Part shown: one piece after another, positions 51,147 to 60,186 of the stretch
Numbering within the stretch: position 1 is the stretch's first letter
Layout: the number at the start of each line of letters is the position of its first letter
NCBI GenBank assembly: GCA_947167455.1
Contig: CAMVIB010000009.1
Span: 1-64,000, forward strand
Origin: an uncultured Prevotellaceae bacterium
GTDB lineage: Bacteria; Bacteroidota; Bacteroidia; Bacteroidales; Bacteroidaceae
DNA: 64,000 bases
Direction of reading: 5' to 3'
The notes under the pieces: generated by a model
The model's database searches: none
What the model was told of the DNA's origin: nothing
The model's input: only the letters and a program-made list of their open reading frames with translations
Position numbers and translations under genes: made by a program

Positions 51147-53789
51147 ATGACAAGACACTACTCCTTCGTGGCGCTGCTCTGTGCAGCTCTCATGCCACTC
51201 ACGGCCACGGCCGACGACGTCGAGCTAACATCGGCCTACATCACCAACCCCAGCTTCGAGCAGGACTTCACCGGCTGGACCAACAGCGGCATGCAGACGC
51301 AGACCAACAGCGACTTCTCGCCCAAGCGCGGCTCGAAGTATGCGGAGAAATGGACGGCCAAGCCAAACAAAATCGGCAACTGCTCGGCCACGCAGACCAT
51401 CACCGCCCTGCCCGCCGGCCACTACCGCCTGACGGCCGCCGGACAGAACATACAGCAGGGCGTGGACGACGAACAGACGGGCGCCGTCATCTTTGCCGGC
51501 ACGACGACGACGGCCGTCACCACACCCGACACCTACGAGGTGGCGTTCGACGGCACGGGAGCCAACGTGCTCATCGGTTTCCGATGCACCAACGCCACGG
51601 GCAACTGGGTGGCTACGGACAACTTCCGCCTCTACTTCACCGGCTCCGACGCCGCCATGCTGGCCAAGAACATAGCCCAGGCCGAGGGCCTGCTGGGCAA
51701 GGACATGCTGCCCGCCTTGCGCACACAGCTGCAGGAGGCCACCGACGCCGCCCGCCAGCTGGGCGACGACGCCACACAGGCACAGATCGACGCTGCCGCC
51801 GTGGCGCTCATACGCTCGTTCGGCGCCGTGGCACTGAGCGTGGAGCAGACGGCAGCCCTGAACAAGGCCATCACCGCCGCCGAGAAACTCACCGAACAGA
51901 CCATGGCCGCTACCGTGAAAACGGCCCTGCTCGACGCCATTGCAGCCGCCAAGGCCATCATCGACGGCACATCGACGGCCAACATCGTCACCGCCACCAA
52001 CAAGCTCAACGACGCCGCTGTCGCCGCACGCAACAGCCACTCGGCATACGTGAAGCTCGAGACGGCCATCACGACAGCTGCCAACGCCCACGACGCCGCC
52101 AAGGCCGGAGCCGCTGAGCTGCAGACGGCCATCGACGCAGCAAGCGCCGTGCTCGCCGCCGAAGGCTCGACAGACGGCGACTATGCCCAGGCCACCGACA
52201 CGCTGAACAACGCACTGCTCGCATTCCGCACGGCCAACGCCACCGGCGCCACGCCGCGCGTGCAGACGGGCACCGTCATACAAGGCTCAACAATGATATT
52301 CGCACGCGGCACATTCCCCACCAGCGGCGTGCGCGAGCGCGGCTTCTGCTACAGCACCACGAACCCCGAACCCACCGTGTATGACGGCCGCTCCGCTGCC
52401 AAGTGGAGCAACAACGGCGACATCTACTACATGGAGGGCCTCACACCCGCCACATGCTACTACGTGCGAGCCTATGCCATCGGCACGGGCTATGCCGTGG
52501 GCTACGGCGACGTGGTCAAGACCTACACGCTGCCGCGCGCCGGCGTCACATGGAGCTACGACAACGCCGGCGACGACGCCACCAACGAGCGCATCAACGC
52601 CGCCGTGCAGGACGCCGTCAACGTCATCAACGCCACCACACAGATCAAGAACTTCCACCTCAACGTTCACTATGTGCCTGGCTCGGGTGCCGGAGGCGGC
52701 ACCGCCGACTGCTCCTACGGCGGCTACATGCGCATAGCACAGAACGCCTCATACCAGCGCACAGGCACCGTGCTCCACGAGGGCGGCCACGGCATGGGCG
52801 TGGGCACCACCAGCGAGTGGTACAACAACAGCAACTACCGCGCCGAGACCAGCCGCGGGCAGTGGCTCGGCACGCGCGTGGACCGCGTCATGGACTTCCT
52901 GGCCAACTCCACCGGCAACCACCTCACGGGCGACGGCACACACATGTGGCCCTACGGCATCAACGGCGCCCACGAGGACACCGGCGCACGCATACTCTAC
53001 CACGCCAACGCCATGATCCACGAGGCGCTGGGCGAGGACGGCCTCATCATCTCCGGCTCGAGCTTCGCACAGCCCGCATACACCTTTGAGTGTCAGGAGG
53101 ATGTGAAGTACTACATCAAGAGCGCCGATGCCAACCGCGGACTCGCCACGGCATACCTCTGTGAGACCACAACCGCGCGTCCGCGATGGACGGAGATGTC
53201 GGCCGAGGAGGCACTGGACAACGACAGCTGCGCATGGTACATCACATTCAACCCTGCCACATGCAAGTATGTCATCAAGAACGCCGCGACGGGGCATGTC
53301 CTGACAGGGTCGGGATTCACCACACCCAAGACAATAAATGCCAGCACCTCACAGATGCAGCTCCTGTCGGCACGTGCTGTGACACGCAACAGCGGCTACA
53401 CCTTCTCATCGATGGCATACTGGATCGTCAACTCGGGACGAGCCTTTGCTGCCAACGCCAACGGTGTTACGGCGGGAGCCAACTTCGACCACAGCAATGC
53501 CGCCACGACCCAGCGCTGGCTCTTCCTCAATGCCGATGAGGTGCGCGCCTTTGCCCTCAAGACTGGCATCACCCACAAGACGATGGCCGAGCCGCAGGTG
53601 CAGATTGCCGGAGGACGCGGTGAGCTGAGCATCAGCGTCAACGGCCAGCGCACAGGACAGGCAGTGAACGTCTATACCATCGACGGACGACTCGTGGAGA
53701 CGGTGTTCGTGCAGAACGGTGCCACGGCAACACTATCGCTGCCGCGAGGCATCTACATCGTGGGACGCAGCAAGGTCACGGTGAGGTAG
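51147..53789 (+). CDS. Large secreted protein with HEGGH putative metalloprotease domain and type-IX-like C-terminus
   Basis: The 880-residue protein has a signal peptide (FVALLCAALMPLTATA). A carbohydrate-binding-like beta domain (about 28-170, NPSFEQDFTGWT) and helical FIVAR-like Ala-rich repeats (about 175-365) follow. An Fn3/Ig-like segment precedes a domain with VLHEGGHGMGVG (His544, Glu545, His548) resembling the HExxH zinc site of metallopeptidases. Then a ricin/beta-trefoil-like region (about 640-790) and an 80-residue C-terminal domain with VNVYTIDGRLVETV and LPRGIYIVG, typical of Por/type-IX sorting domains. Target unknown; mucin or host glycoprotein is plausible. Monocistronic from its own promoter. 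Confidence 0.8.
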   Translation: MTRHYSFVALLCAALMPLTATADDVELTSAYITNPSFEQDFTGWTNSGMQTQTNSDFSPKRGSKYAEKWTAKPNKIGNCSATQTITALPAGHYRLTAAGQNIQQGVDDEQTGAVIFAGTTTTAVTTPDTYEVAFDGTGANVLIGFRCTNATGNWVATDNFRLYFTGSDAAMLAKNIAQAEGLLGKDMLPALRTQLQEATDAARQLGDDATQAQIDAAAVALIRSFGAVALSVEQTAALNKAITAAEKLTEQTMAATVKTALLDAIAAAKAIIDGTSTANIVTATNKLNDAAVAARNSHSAYVKLETAITTAANAHDAAKAGAAELQTAIDAASAVLAAEGSTDGDYAQATDTLNNALLAFRTANATGATPRVQTGTVIQGSTMIFARGTFPTSGVRERGFCYSTTNPEPTVYDGRSAAKWSNNGDIYYMEGLTPATCYYVRAYAIGTGYAVGYGDVVKTYTLPRAGVTWSYDNAGDDATNERINAAVQDAVNVINATTQIKNFHLNVHYVPGSGAGGGTADCSYGGYMRIAQNASYQRTGTVLHEGGHGMGVGTTSEWYNNSNYRAETSRGQWLGTRVDRVMDFLANSTGNHLTGDGTHMWPYGINGAHEDTGARILYHANAMIHEALGEDGLIISGSSFAQPAYTFECQEDVKYYIKSADANRGLATAYLCETTTARPRWTEMSAEEALDNDSCAWYITFNPATCKYVIKNAATGHVLTGSGFTTPKTINASTSQMQLLSARAVTRNSGYTFSSMAYWIVNSGRAFAANANGVTAGANFDHSNAATTQRWLFLNADEVRAFALKTGITHKTMAEPQVQIAGGRGELSISVNGQRTGQAVNVYTIDGRLVETVFVQNGATATLSLPRGIYIVGRSKVTVR

Positions 53790-53855
53790 CCGATGAACGG
53801 CATCCCCCCACCTACAGATTCACAAACTAACAATCAATCAATCCCCCTTACTCTC

Positions 53856-54467
53856 ATGTATATCATAGGCATAGCAGGCGGCACAGGCTCGGGCAAGACA
53901 ACTGTCGTGCGGCGTATCGTTGAGACGCTGCCCAAGACCAAGGTGGCCGTCATACCTCAGGACTCGTACTACAAATGCAACGACGGAGTTCCCATGGAGG
54001 AGCGTCGCAAGATAAACTTCGACCATCCCAATGCCTTCGACTGGCCGTTGCTCATCAGCCAGATCAACGACCTGCGTCAGGGGCGGGCCATCGAACAGCC
54101 GACGTACTCGTACCTCGAGAGCAACCGTATGAAGGAGACCATACACATTGAGCCGTGCGAGGTGATCATCATAGAGGGCATCATGGCTCTCTGCCGACCC
54201 GAGCTGCGCGAACTCATGGACTTGAAGATCTTCGTCGATGCCGACCCCGACGACCGCCTCATACGCGTCATTACACGCGACATGGCGGAGCGCGGGCGCA
54301 CGGCACAGATGGTGATGGACCGCTACGTGGATGTGCTCAAACCCATGCACATGGAGTTCATAGAACCCACGAAACGCTATGCCGACCTCATCATACCGCA
54401 GGGTGGCAACAACAAACATGCCATCGACATCATGCGGACATACATCATCCACCGTCTGCACCCCTGA
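53856..54467 (+). CDS. udk: Uridine kinase
   Basis: The start is chosen at 53856 (MYIIGIAGGTGSGKTT); an upstream in-frame ATG (53793) would add 21 residues not found in the family. The 203-residue P-loop kinase phosphorylates uridine/cytidine with ATP or GTP in pyrimidine salvage. Walker A is GGTGSGKTT, the base/ribose site IPQDSYYK and NFDHPNAFDW, the lid RVITRDMAERGRT, and the C-terminus has IIPQGGNN. The next gene starts 3 bp after its stop. Confidence 0.93.
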   Translation: MYIIGIAGGTGSGKTTVVRRIVETLPKTKVAVIPQDSYYKCNDGVPMEERRKINFDHPNAFDWPLLISQINDLRQGRAIEQPTYSYLESNRMKETIHIEPCEVIIIEGIMALCRPELRELMDLKIFVDADPDDRLIRVITRDMAERGRTAQMVMDRYVDVLKPMHMEFIEPTKRYADLIIPQGGNNKHAIDIMRTYIIHRLHP

Positions 54468-54470
54468 GCA

Positions 54471-55703
54471 TTGCTGAAGACAGATAGAACACGCATCATC
54501 GTCGCTGCCGTCGCACTGACAGCGATGCTCACGGCGTGCCGGAGGAACACGCCGCCACCGCCGCCGTCGGGAATGTTCGGAGAACCCGAGGAACAGCTCT
54601 CGCCAGAGGACTATGACCTCGCCGACATACAGGCTTCGGGCGAGCTCATTGCAGTGACACTCTCCGGGCCTGACACCTATTACGAGTATCGCGGACAGGG
54701 CTTCGGCCTGCAGTTCGACATGGCTGAGGCTTTCGCTCGCTCGATAGGTGTGCGACTGCGCATGGAGATGGCGCCCGACACCGCCGCACTGCTCAGCCGC
54801 CTGAAGTCGGGAGAGGCCGACCTCATAGCTCTGGAGTTCGACTCACTGCTACTCTTCACGGATACGCTGGCCGGCAGCAAGGCAGTGCCCAACCCGGTAA
54901 GGCAGTTCCACCCGTTGCGCTCGCGATGGCTGGTGCGCAACGAGTCGCGGCACCTGGCGGATGCCATCGACCGTTGGTGGCACGATGACACACGCCAGCG
55001 TTACATCGCTGCCGAACAGCAACGGCGCACAGATGCCACGAGGGTGCGGCGACGTATGCGCCCGCAGATGCTCTCGCCGCGTGGCGGGGTCATCAGCAGC
55101 TACGATGACATCTTCCGGCGACATGCCGCCACGATAGGATGGGACTGGCGACTGCTTGCCGCACAGTGCTATCAGGAGTCGGGCTTCGACCCGCAGGCCG
55201 TGTCGTGGGCAGGGGCACAGGGACTCATGCAGATCATGCCGGCAACGGCGGCACATCTCGGACTGCCACGCTCGGAGGTCTATGACCCGGACCGCAATAT
55301 CGGAGCCGCCGCGCGCTATCTGCACGAGCTGACAGAGCTCTTTGCTGACATACGTGACCCGCGCGAGCGCATTAACTTCGTGCTGGCGGCCTACAATGGC
55401 GGACATGGACACGTGCGCGACGCCATGACGCTGGCACGCAAACACGGCCATAACCCGCAGCGATGGGAGGAGGTGGACCCGTTCATCCTCGCGCTGGCAT
55501 CACCGGCCTACTATCGTGATCCTGCCGTAAGGTTCGGCTACCTGCGGGGCAGCGAGACATCGGGCTACGTGCGAAGCATACGAACCCGATGGAACGTGTA
55601 TCGCGGAGCAGCACAGCCGATGCCCGTCGCCCGTCCCGGTATGCCCGTGTCGAAGGTGCGCCCACGCTCCGACTTCCTCAGCGACAGCGTCGCACACGAC
55701 TGA
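54471..55703 (+). CDS. MltF-like lytic transglycosylase lipoprotein
   Basis: A TTG start three bases after the udk stop gives 410 residues. A lipoprotein signal (LTAMLTAC, Cys about 22) is followed by a Pro-rich spacer and a periplasmic solute-binding-like domain (about 50-190). The C-terminal SLT domain has catalytic Glu in QCYQESGFDPQAVSWAGAQGLMQIMPATA and AAYNGGHGHVRDA. MltF-type enzymes cleave peptidoglycan to 1,6-anhydromuramyl products and are regulated by ligand binding to the SBP domain. Probably co-transcribed with udk. Confidence 0.88.
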   Translation: MLKTDRTRIIVAAVALTAMLTACRRNTPPPPPSGMFGEPEEQLSPEDYDLADIQASGELIAVTLSGPDTYYEYRGQGFGLQFDMAEAFARSIGVRLRMEMAPDTAALLSRLKSGEADLIALEFDSLLLFTDTLAGSKAVPNPVRQFHPLRSRWLVRNESRHLADAIDRWWHDDTRQRYIAAEQQRRTDATRVRRRMRPQMLSPRGGVISSYDDIFRRHAATIGWDWRLLAAQCYQESGFDPQAVSWAGAQGLMQIMPATAAHLGLPRSEVYDPDRNIGAAARYLHELTELFADIRDPRERINFVLAAYNGGHGHVRDAMTLARKHGHNPQRWEEVDPFILALASPAYYRDPAVRFGYLRGSETSGYVRSIRTRWNVYRGAAQPMPVARPGMPVSKVRPRSDFLSDSVAHD

Positions 55704-55781
55704 CGCATCACGGCCTCGCGTCACTTATGATTAATGCGTAATTACACGGCGCGATTACTCACCAAAACGATAAACGAGACT

Positions 55782-56948
55782 ATGCAAGGAAACTTTTCTT
55801 ATCAGAACCCAACGAAGCTCTACTTCGGCCAGGACGCACTGACGTTCCTGAGCGACGAGCTGAGACAGTATGGCCCCACCGTGCAACTGTGCTACGGCGG
55901 CGGCAGCATCAAGCGCAACGGCATCTACGACCAGGTAGTGGCCGCCCTGAAGGAGGCCGGCAAGACCATCGTGGAGGACAGCGGCGTGATGCCCAACCCC
56001 ACGGTGGAGAAGCTATACGAGGGCGCACGCATGGCGCGCGAGAACAATGTCGATCTGATCCTGGCCGTTGGCGGCGGCTCCACCATCGACTATGCCAAGG
56101 GCGTGAGCTGCTCGGCATGGTGCGACGAGGATCCGTGGCAGAAGTACTATATGGAGCAGCAGGAAGCCACGTGCCGCATTATTCCCGTGGGCGCAGTGCT
56201 CACGATGGTTGGCACCGGCTCGGAAATGAACGGCGGCAGCGTCATCACAAACCGCTCCATCGGCATGAAAATAGGCAAGGTGTTCGGCCCGTATGCCTTC
56301 CCAAAGTTCACCGTGCTCAACCCCACGTTCACCTTCACCGTGCCTAAGTATCAGATGGTGGCCGGCTTCTTCGACATCATGAGCCACATCATGGAACAGT
56401 ACTTCTCGGGCGACGACGACAACACCAGCGACTATCTTGCCGAGGGCCTGATGCGCTCGCTCATACACTCGAGCCTCATCGCCGTGAACAACCCAGAGGA
56501 CTATGAGGCGCGCTCCAACATCATGTGGACGGCCACATGGGCGCTGAACACGCTCGTCAAGTGTGGCAAGAAACAGGACTGGATGGTTCACATGATCGGG
56601 CAGGCCATCGGCGCACATACCGATGCCACCCACGGCATGACGCTCGCCGCCGTGTCCATACCATACTACAAGCTCGTGTCGCAGTTCGGCGTGCAGAAGT
56701 TCGCACGCTTTGCGCAGAATGTCTGGGGCATCGCAGCCCACGGCAAGACAGATGAGCAGCTGGCCACCGAGGGCATCGCAGCACTGGAAGCGTGGATGCA
56801 GGAAATCGGAGTGGTGATGCACTCGGCCCAACTGGGTGTGACCAACGACAACATCGAGGCCATTGCCGACAGCACCATCATCTTCGACGCCGGCTACCAC
56901 AAGCTCACACGCGACGAGGTGATACAAATCCTAAAGCAGAGCATGTAG
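55782..56948 (+). CDS. Iron-containing alcohol dehydrogenase (YqhD/BdhA-like)
   Basis: Start chosen at 55782 (MQGNFSYQNPTKLYFG), the usual family N-terminus; the frame opens 48 bp earlier. The 388-residue group III dehydrogenase has the NAD(P) loop LAVGGGSTIDYAKG and metal ligands in FFDIMSHIMEQYF (Asp, His) and HMIGQAIGAHTDATHGMTLA (two His). It reduces aldehydes with NAD(P)H; similarity in motifs is to butanol dehydrogenase/YqhD. Followed by a terminator-like hairpin. Confidence 0.92.
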   Translation: MQGNFSYQNPTKLYFGQDALTFLSDELRQYGPTVQLCYGGGSIKRNGIYDQVVAALKEAGKTIVEDSGVMPNPTVEKLYEGARMARENNVDLILAVGGGSTIDYAKGVSCSAWCDEDPWQKYYMEQQEATCRIIPVGAVLTMVGTGSEMNGGSVITNRSIGMKIGKVFGPYAFPKFTVLNPTFTFTVPKYQMVAGFFDIMSHIMEQYFSGDDDNTSDYLAEGLMRSLIHSSLIAVNNPEDYEARSNIMWTATWALNTLVKCGKKQDWMVHMIGQAIGAHTDATHGMTLAAVSIPYYKLVSQFGVQKFARFAQNVWGIAAHGKTDEQLATEGIAALEAWMQEIGVVMHSAQLGVTNDNIEAIADSTIIFDAGYHKLTRDEVIQILKQSM

Positions 56949-56994
56949 CACGAAAATAGCCGAAGAACAATCCTAAGGCGAGAGCCACGAAAGG

Positions 56995-57029
56995 AGGGCG
57001 AAAGTGATTTGTCAAGTCACTTTCGCCCT
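56995..57029 (+). terminator. Terminator-like hairpin after the dehydrogenase
   Basis: A perfect 13-bp stem AGGGCGAAAGTGA / TCACTTTCGCCCT has a 9-nt loop and is not followed by a strong T-run. Confidence 0.6.
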
Positions 57030-57453
57030 GTTCTGCCTCCAGGGTTACTGTACTGTTGCTGGTGGTCAGGGCGACTGTGGCATTGGTGGAGGTCGTAGCC
57101 CTGAATACAGAGAGGGTGGTAGTGCTCGCGTCGGACATATCGGCCGATGCCTTCACCTTGATGTAGGCAATGGGGACTGTGCCGGCATCAAACGTGAAAC
57201 CGAAGCCGATGATGGCCACCTGACCGGTGCTCACCTAATCTGGAAGCCCCATGTTCAAGCCCTGCTGATCCGCTATAGAACAAGCACTTCGACGTTCTCG
57301 AAATGCTTTCTCTTTTGTAGGTGACCCGCAAGTAACCTTTTTGAAGCAAAAGCAACCTCGCGTAACCCTCTGAAACATCGAGTGATATGTTGTGATCTCA
57401 AGAAATGTTTTCGCAAAGATTACGGCGAAGACGTGTGGAAAAGCCGCACGCGT
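57030..57453. other. Non-coding or decayed stretch between chromosome core and island
   Basis: No convincing gene. A minus-strand open frame (56905-57234) encodes Thr/Ser/Val-rich residues (TTTLSVFRATTSTNATVALT) that could be the remnant of a secreted beta-rich protein. It runs through the terminator hairpin and has no start context. The remainder shows nothing I can identify. Confidence 0.4.
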
Positions 57454-57532
57454 TTGACCCCCGAGGGCGAGTTGCGTTGACCCCGTCGGGCGACATAAGG
57501 TTGACCCTTTAAGGCGAAATAAAAATGACCCC
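57454..57532. mobile_element. IS21-like end: four TTGACCC repeats, 24-bp period
   Basis: TTGACCC at 57454, TTGACCCC at 57477, TTGACCC at 57501 and ATGACCCC at 57525 are spaced 23-24 bp with related GGGCGA/AAGGCGA segments between. Such multiple terminal repeats are typical of IS21-family ends. No istA/istB is present, so this is a solo end or relic. Confidence 0.5.
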
Positions 57533-57562
57533 TGAAAAGCAGACGTTTTTCAGGGGCTTTTT
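57529..57562 (+). terminator. Rho-independent terminator at the island edge
   Basis: CCCCTGAAAA pairs with TTTTTCAGGGG and is followed by CTTTTT. It shields the island from upstream transcription. The bases from 57563 to 57750 hold no recognisable gene. Confidence 0.75.
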
Positions 57563-57753
57563 GTAGTTTTGCGTTACCTACCCTGGCCAGTGGTTAACCC
57601 AAAACTTTGAAATCAATGGCAAAGTCTCTCCATTCTTCCATTGATGATTCTGAGGGCAAATATAGCAAATAATCTTGAAATCACGTATAAGTACTTACAT
57701 ATTTTCATTAAATTGCCCTAAAAATTAGTTTTTTTGTATGTTACCGACCAAAT

Positions 57754-57777
57754 ACTCAATAAAATTGAGTAACTTTG
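57754..57777 (+). promoter_or_regulatory. Operator-like palindrome abutting the -7 box of the methylase gene
   Basis: ACTCAAT-AAA-ATTGAGT (57754-57770) is a perfect 7-bp-arm palindrome whose last base is the first base of TAACTTTG (57770-57777). A protein bound there would block the promoter. Methyltransferase autoregulation or an unlinked regulator are options. Confidence 0.6.
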
Positions 57778-57811
57778 TGCCCATAATTGAAAACTGAAAG
57801 CGAACAAGAGA

Positions 57812-58891
57812 ATGGCAAACAATAATCTGAATGCAGCAAAAGAGGCAAAGAAAGATGAATTCTACACGCAGTTAAAGGACATCAATAACGAACTGAGACA
57901 CTATCGGGAGCATTTCCGAGGCAAAACGGTGCTATGCAATTGCGATGACCCGCGTGTTTCGAACTTCTTCACTTACTTTGCCTACAACTTTGAGTTTTTG
58001 GGATTGAAGCGGCTTATCACGACTTGTTACAAGAATCAGGATGCTGACCTTTTCAGTCAGCACCAGTCGGAAAAGGCAGTCTATCTGATATATGAGGGCG
58101 ACAAAAATGGAAACAACATTCCCGATCCTGAAGAAATCGGCATCCATCCACTAAAAGGTGATGGCGACTTCCGCAGCCGTGAATGCATTGAACTTTTGAA
58201 ACAGGCAGATATTGTTGTTACCAATCCGCCATTCTCGCTATTCCGTGAATATGTGGCGCAGTTGATAGAATACGACAAGAAGTTTATTATTATCGGAAAT
58301 CAAAATCAGATAACTAAAAAAGAATTGTTCCCTTACTTTATGGAGAACAAAGTTTGGCTGGGTTATGGTTTTAAAGGTGGGGCAACACATTTCATTTCAA
58401 AATATGAAGATATTGCTACAGCAGGTGAGCATAAACAGGGCATGATAAGAGTATCTGGAGTGGTTTGGTTTACAAATTTGGAGATCAAGAAACGACACGA
58501 GAATATTATCCTTTACAGAAATTACAATCCCGAAGATTATCCTCGCTATGATAATTATGATGCAATAGAAGTAAATAAAACCGAGGAAATCCCGTGCGAT
58601 TATGATGGCATAATGGGTGTTCCACTTACTTTTATGGATAAGTACAATCCTGAGCAATTTGAACTTCTTGGCCTTACATCTGGTCGTGACGAGTTCATAG
58701 CAAGACCAACAAAACGATATGAAAATCCCAAGCAATATACAAATGGGAAAGTCTCTAATGGTGGAAAAGTAAATACTCATGCGAATATTCTTTATTCCAG
58801 ACCACCCATTGGCAAGACCTATTATACAGCAGACAATGCCAATGGCTATTTGGTGTCAGTATATGACCGAATTCTTATTCGAAAAAAATGA
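57812..58891 (+). CDS. EcoRI-type adenine-specific DNA methyltransferase
   Basis: The 359-residue protein is of the M.EcoRI family. The N-terminus AAKEAKKDEFYTQLKDINNEL and the DDPRVSNFFTYFA block are characteristic, and the catalytic NPPF is at residues 138-141. It methylates adenine-N6 in double-stranded DNA using SAM; the target sequence cannot be deduced. No EcoRI-like endonuclease is recognisable beside it. Its own promoter carries a palindrome. GC content is much lower than in the preceding 57 kb. It may be the self-protection arm of the following nuclease genes or a stand-alone methylase. Confidence 0.9.
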   Translation: MANNNLNAAKEAKKDEFYTQLKDINNELRHYREHFRGKTVLCNCDDPRVSNFFTYFAYNFEFLGLKRLITTCYKNQDADLFSQHQSEKAVYLIYEGDKNGNNIPDPEEIGIHPLKGDGDFRSRECIELLKQADIVVTNPPFSLFREYVAQLIEYDKKFIIIGNQNQITKKELFPYFMENKVWLGYGFKGGATHFISKYEDIATAGEHKQGMIRVSGVVWFTNLEIKKRHENIILYRNYNPEDYPRYDNYDAIEVNKTEEIPCDYDGIMGVPLTFMDKYNPEQFELLGLTSGRDEFIARPTKRYENPKQYTNGKVSNGGKVNTHANILYSRPPIGKTYYTADNANGYLVSVYDRILIRKK

Positions 58892-58924
58892 TTGTTATTA
58901 AGATATAATTCCAAGAAATAGTAT

Positions 58925-58932
58925 TATCTTTG
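58925..58932 (+). promoter_or_regulatory. -7 element (TATCTTTG) for the ATPase operon
   Basis: TATCTTTG 16 bp before the ATG at 58949 suggests that the ATPase genes have a transcript separate from the methylase. Confidence 0.5.
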
Positions 58933-58948
58933 CAGAAAGTTTTCAATT

Positions 58949-60181
58949 ATGGTAGAGAATATAAGAATCCGAAATTACAAGTCCATTGTTGACTTAACAC
59001 TTGACTTAGGCCGTTTCAATGTTATCATTGGAACAAATGGTTGTGGAAAGTCTAATATATTAGAAGCTATCACAATGGCATCGGCTGCAAGTCAAAACAA
59101 GTTAGATGCAGAATCATTAAAGAATCGTGGTATACGTGAAACGGAACCGCAGTTTATGATGAATGCCTTTGATGATATAGAACTGGATAGTAACAATTCT
59201 GTTATTCAGATTGACATTAGAAGTACTGAAAATCCAGAAGGAACAAGTGCTATAATCGGCTATTCTAATCAAGAGAGAAAATGGAGAAACAATGGTGACA
59301 TCTCAGATGAAGCTTATGGTATTATTATAAGCAAGGAAGTTCATGAGATATTAAATGGTTTTATTGAAAAATCCAAGGAAAGTGAGAGTACAACTTTTGA
59401 TAAAGAGTTCAATGATTTTCTTTCCAATAATAGATATAAAGATTGGTTGGCATTTGTTCGCAATGAGAAAAATGTGACCAAAGAGGAAATTGAAAAAAAA
59501 TTGGGGAAATCATTCTTAGAAGCACCAACCTATGCCAATTATATATCTTTTAGACCTGTAGAAAAAGTTCTTAGAGATTTTAACGACTATACAACTTACC
59601 CGTTAGGAAATAAAGGAGAAGGGCTTTTTCAATACCTAAAAGAGTTGAGTAAAAATGAGAATAATAAAGGCTTGTTTGAAGAAATCAACAAGGGGCTAAA
59701 AATGCTTGACTGGTTTGACGGTTTCAATATTCCTGATGGCTTATTGTCGAATGAATACAAACTGTCTATAGGTGACAAGTTCCTTAAAGACACATTGCGT
59801 TACTTTGACCAACGGAGCACAAACGAAGGGTTCCTTTACCTGCTGTTCTTCTTGACACTATTCAATAGCAAAGACACACCACAGTTCTTCGCCGTTGATA
59901 ATATCGAAACATCTTTTAATCCAGGGCTATGTCAGAATCTCACCAAGTATTTGGTAAAGACTACCAAGGAGAATGACAAACAAGTTATACTGACAACACA
60001 CAACCCCTTTGTGCTTGACGGTATGGACTTGTCTGATGATGAAGTCCGGCTGTTTGTCTGTCGTCGTGACATTGATGGGCATACGAAGATTGAGCGCGTG
60101 AAGTATCGTGAGGACAGAAAGATGTCACTTTCTGAGTTGTGGATGTCTGGTTTAATTGGCGCATTGCCCGATAATTTCTAA
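58949..60181 (+). CDS. AAA-family ATPase (AAA15/AAA_21, OLD-like, defence type)
   Basis: The 410-residue ABC/SMC-like ATPase has Walker A GTNGCGKSN at 28-36, a helical insertion (about 110-260, Lys/Glu-rich), a signature-like STNEGFLYLLF (290-300), Walker B FFAVDNIE (313-320) and switch His351 in LTTHNP. Such ATPases pair with TOPRIM or other nucleases in phage-defence systems (OLD, Gabija, PARIS). The next gene starts 5 bp downstream and encodes a small TOPRIM-like protein, so the two probably form one complex. Confidence 0.88.
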   Translation: MVENIRIRNYKSIVDLTLDLGRFNVIIGTNGCGKSNILEAITMASAASQNKLDAESLKNRGIRETEPQFMMNAFDDIELDSNNSVIQIDIRSTENPEGTSAIIGYSNQERKWRNNGDISDEAYGIIISKEVHEILNGFIEKSKESESTTFDKEFNDFLSNNRYKDWLAFVRNEKNVTKEEIEKKLGKSFLEAPTYANYISFRPVEKVLRDFNDYTTYPLGNKGEGLFQYLKELSKNENNKGLFEEINKGLKMLDWFDGFNIPDGLLSNEYKLSIGDKFLKDTLRYFDQRSTNEGFLYLLFFLTLFNSKDTPQFFAVDNIETSFNPGLCQNLTKYLVKTTKENDKQVILTTHNPFVLDGMDLSDDEVRLFVCRRDIDGHTKIERVKYREDRKMSLSELWMSGLIGALPDNF

Positions 60182-60186
60182 CTATC

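Noticed and set aside
56905..57234. Minus-strand frame encoding a Thr/Ser-rich peptide
   Set aside because: It passes through the terminator hairpin of the dehydrogenase gene and has no promoter or clear start; retained only as a possible remnant.
57454..57532. Possible CRISPR repeats or iterons of a plasmid origin
   Set aside because: Only four units with a 24-bp period and diverged interiors, no spacer-repeat pattern, and no replication initiator gene nearby; an IS21-like end fits better.
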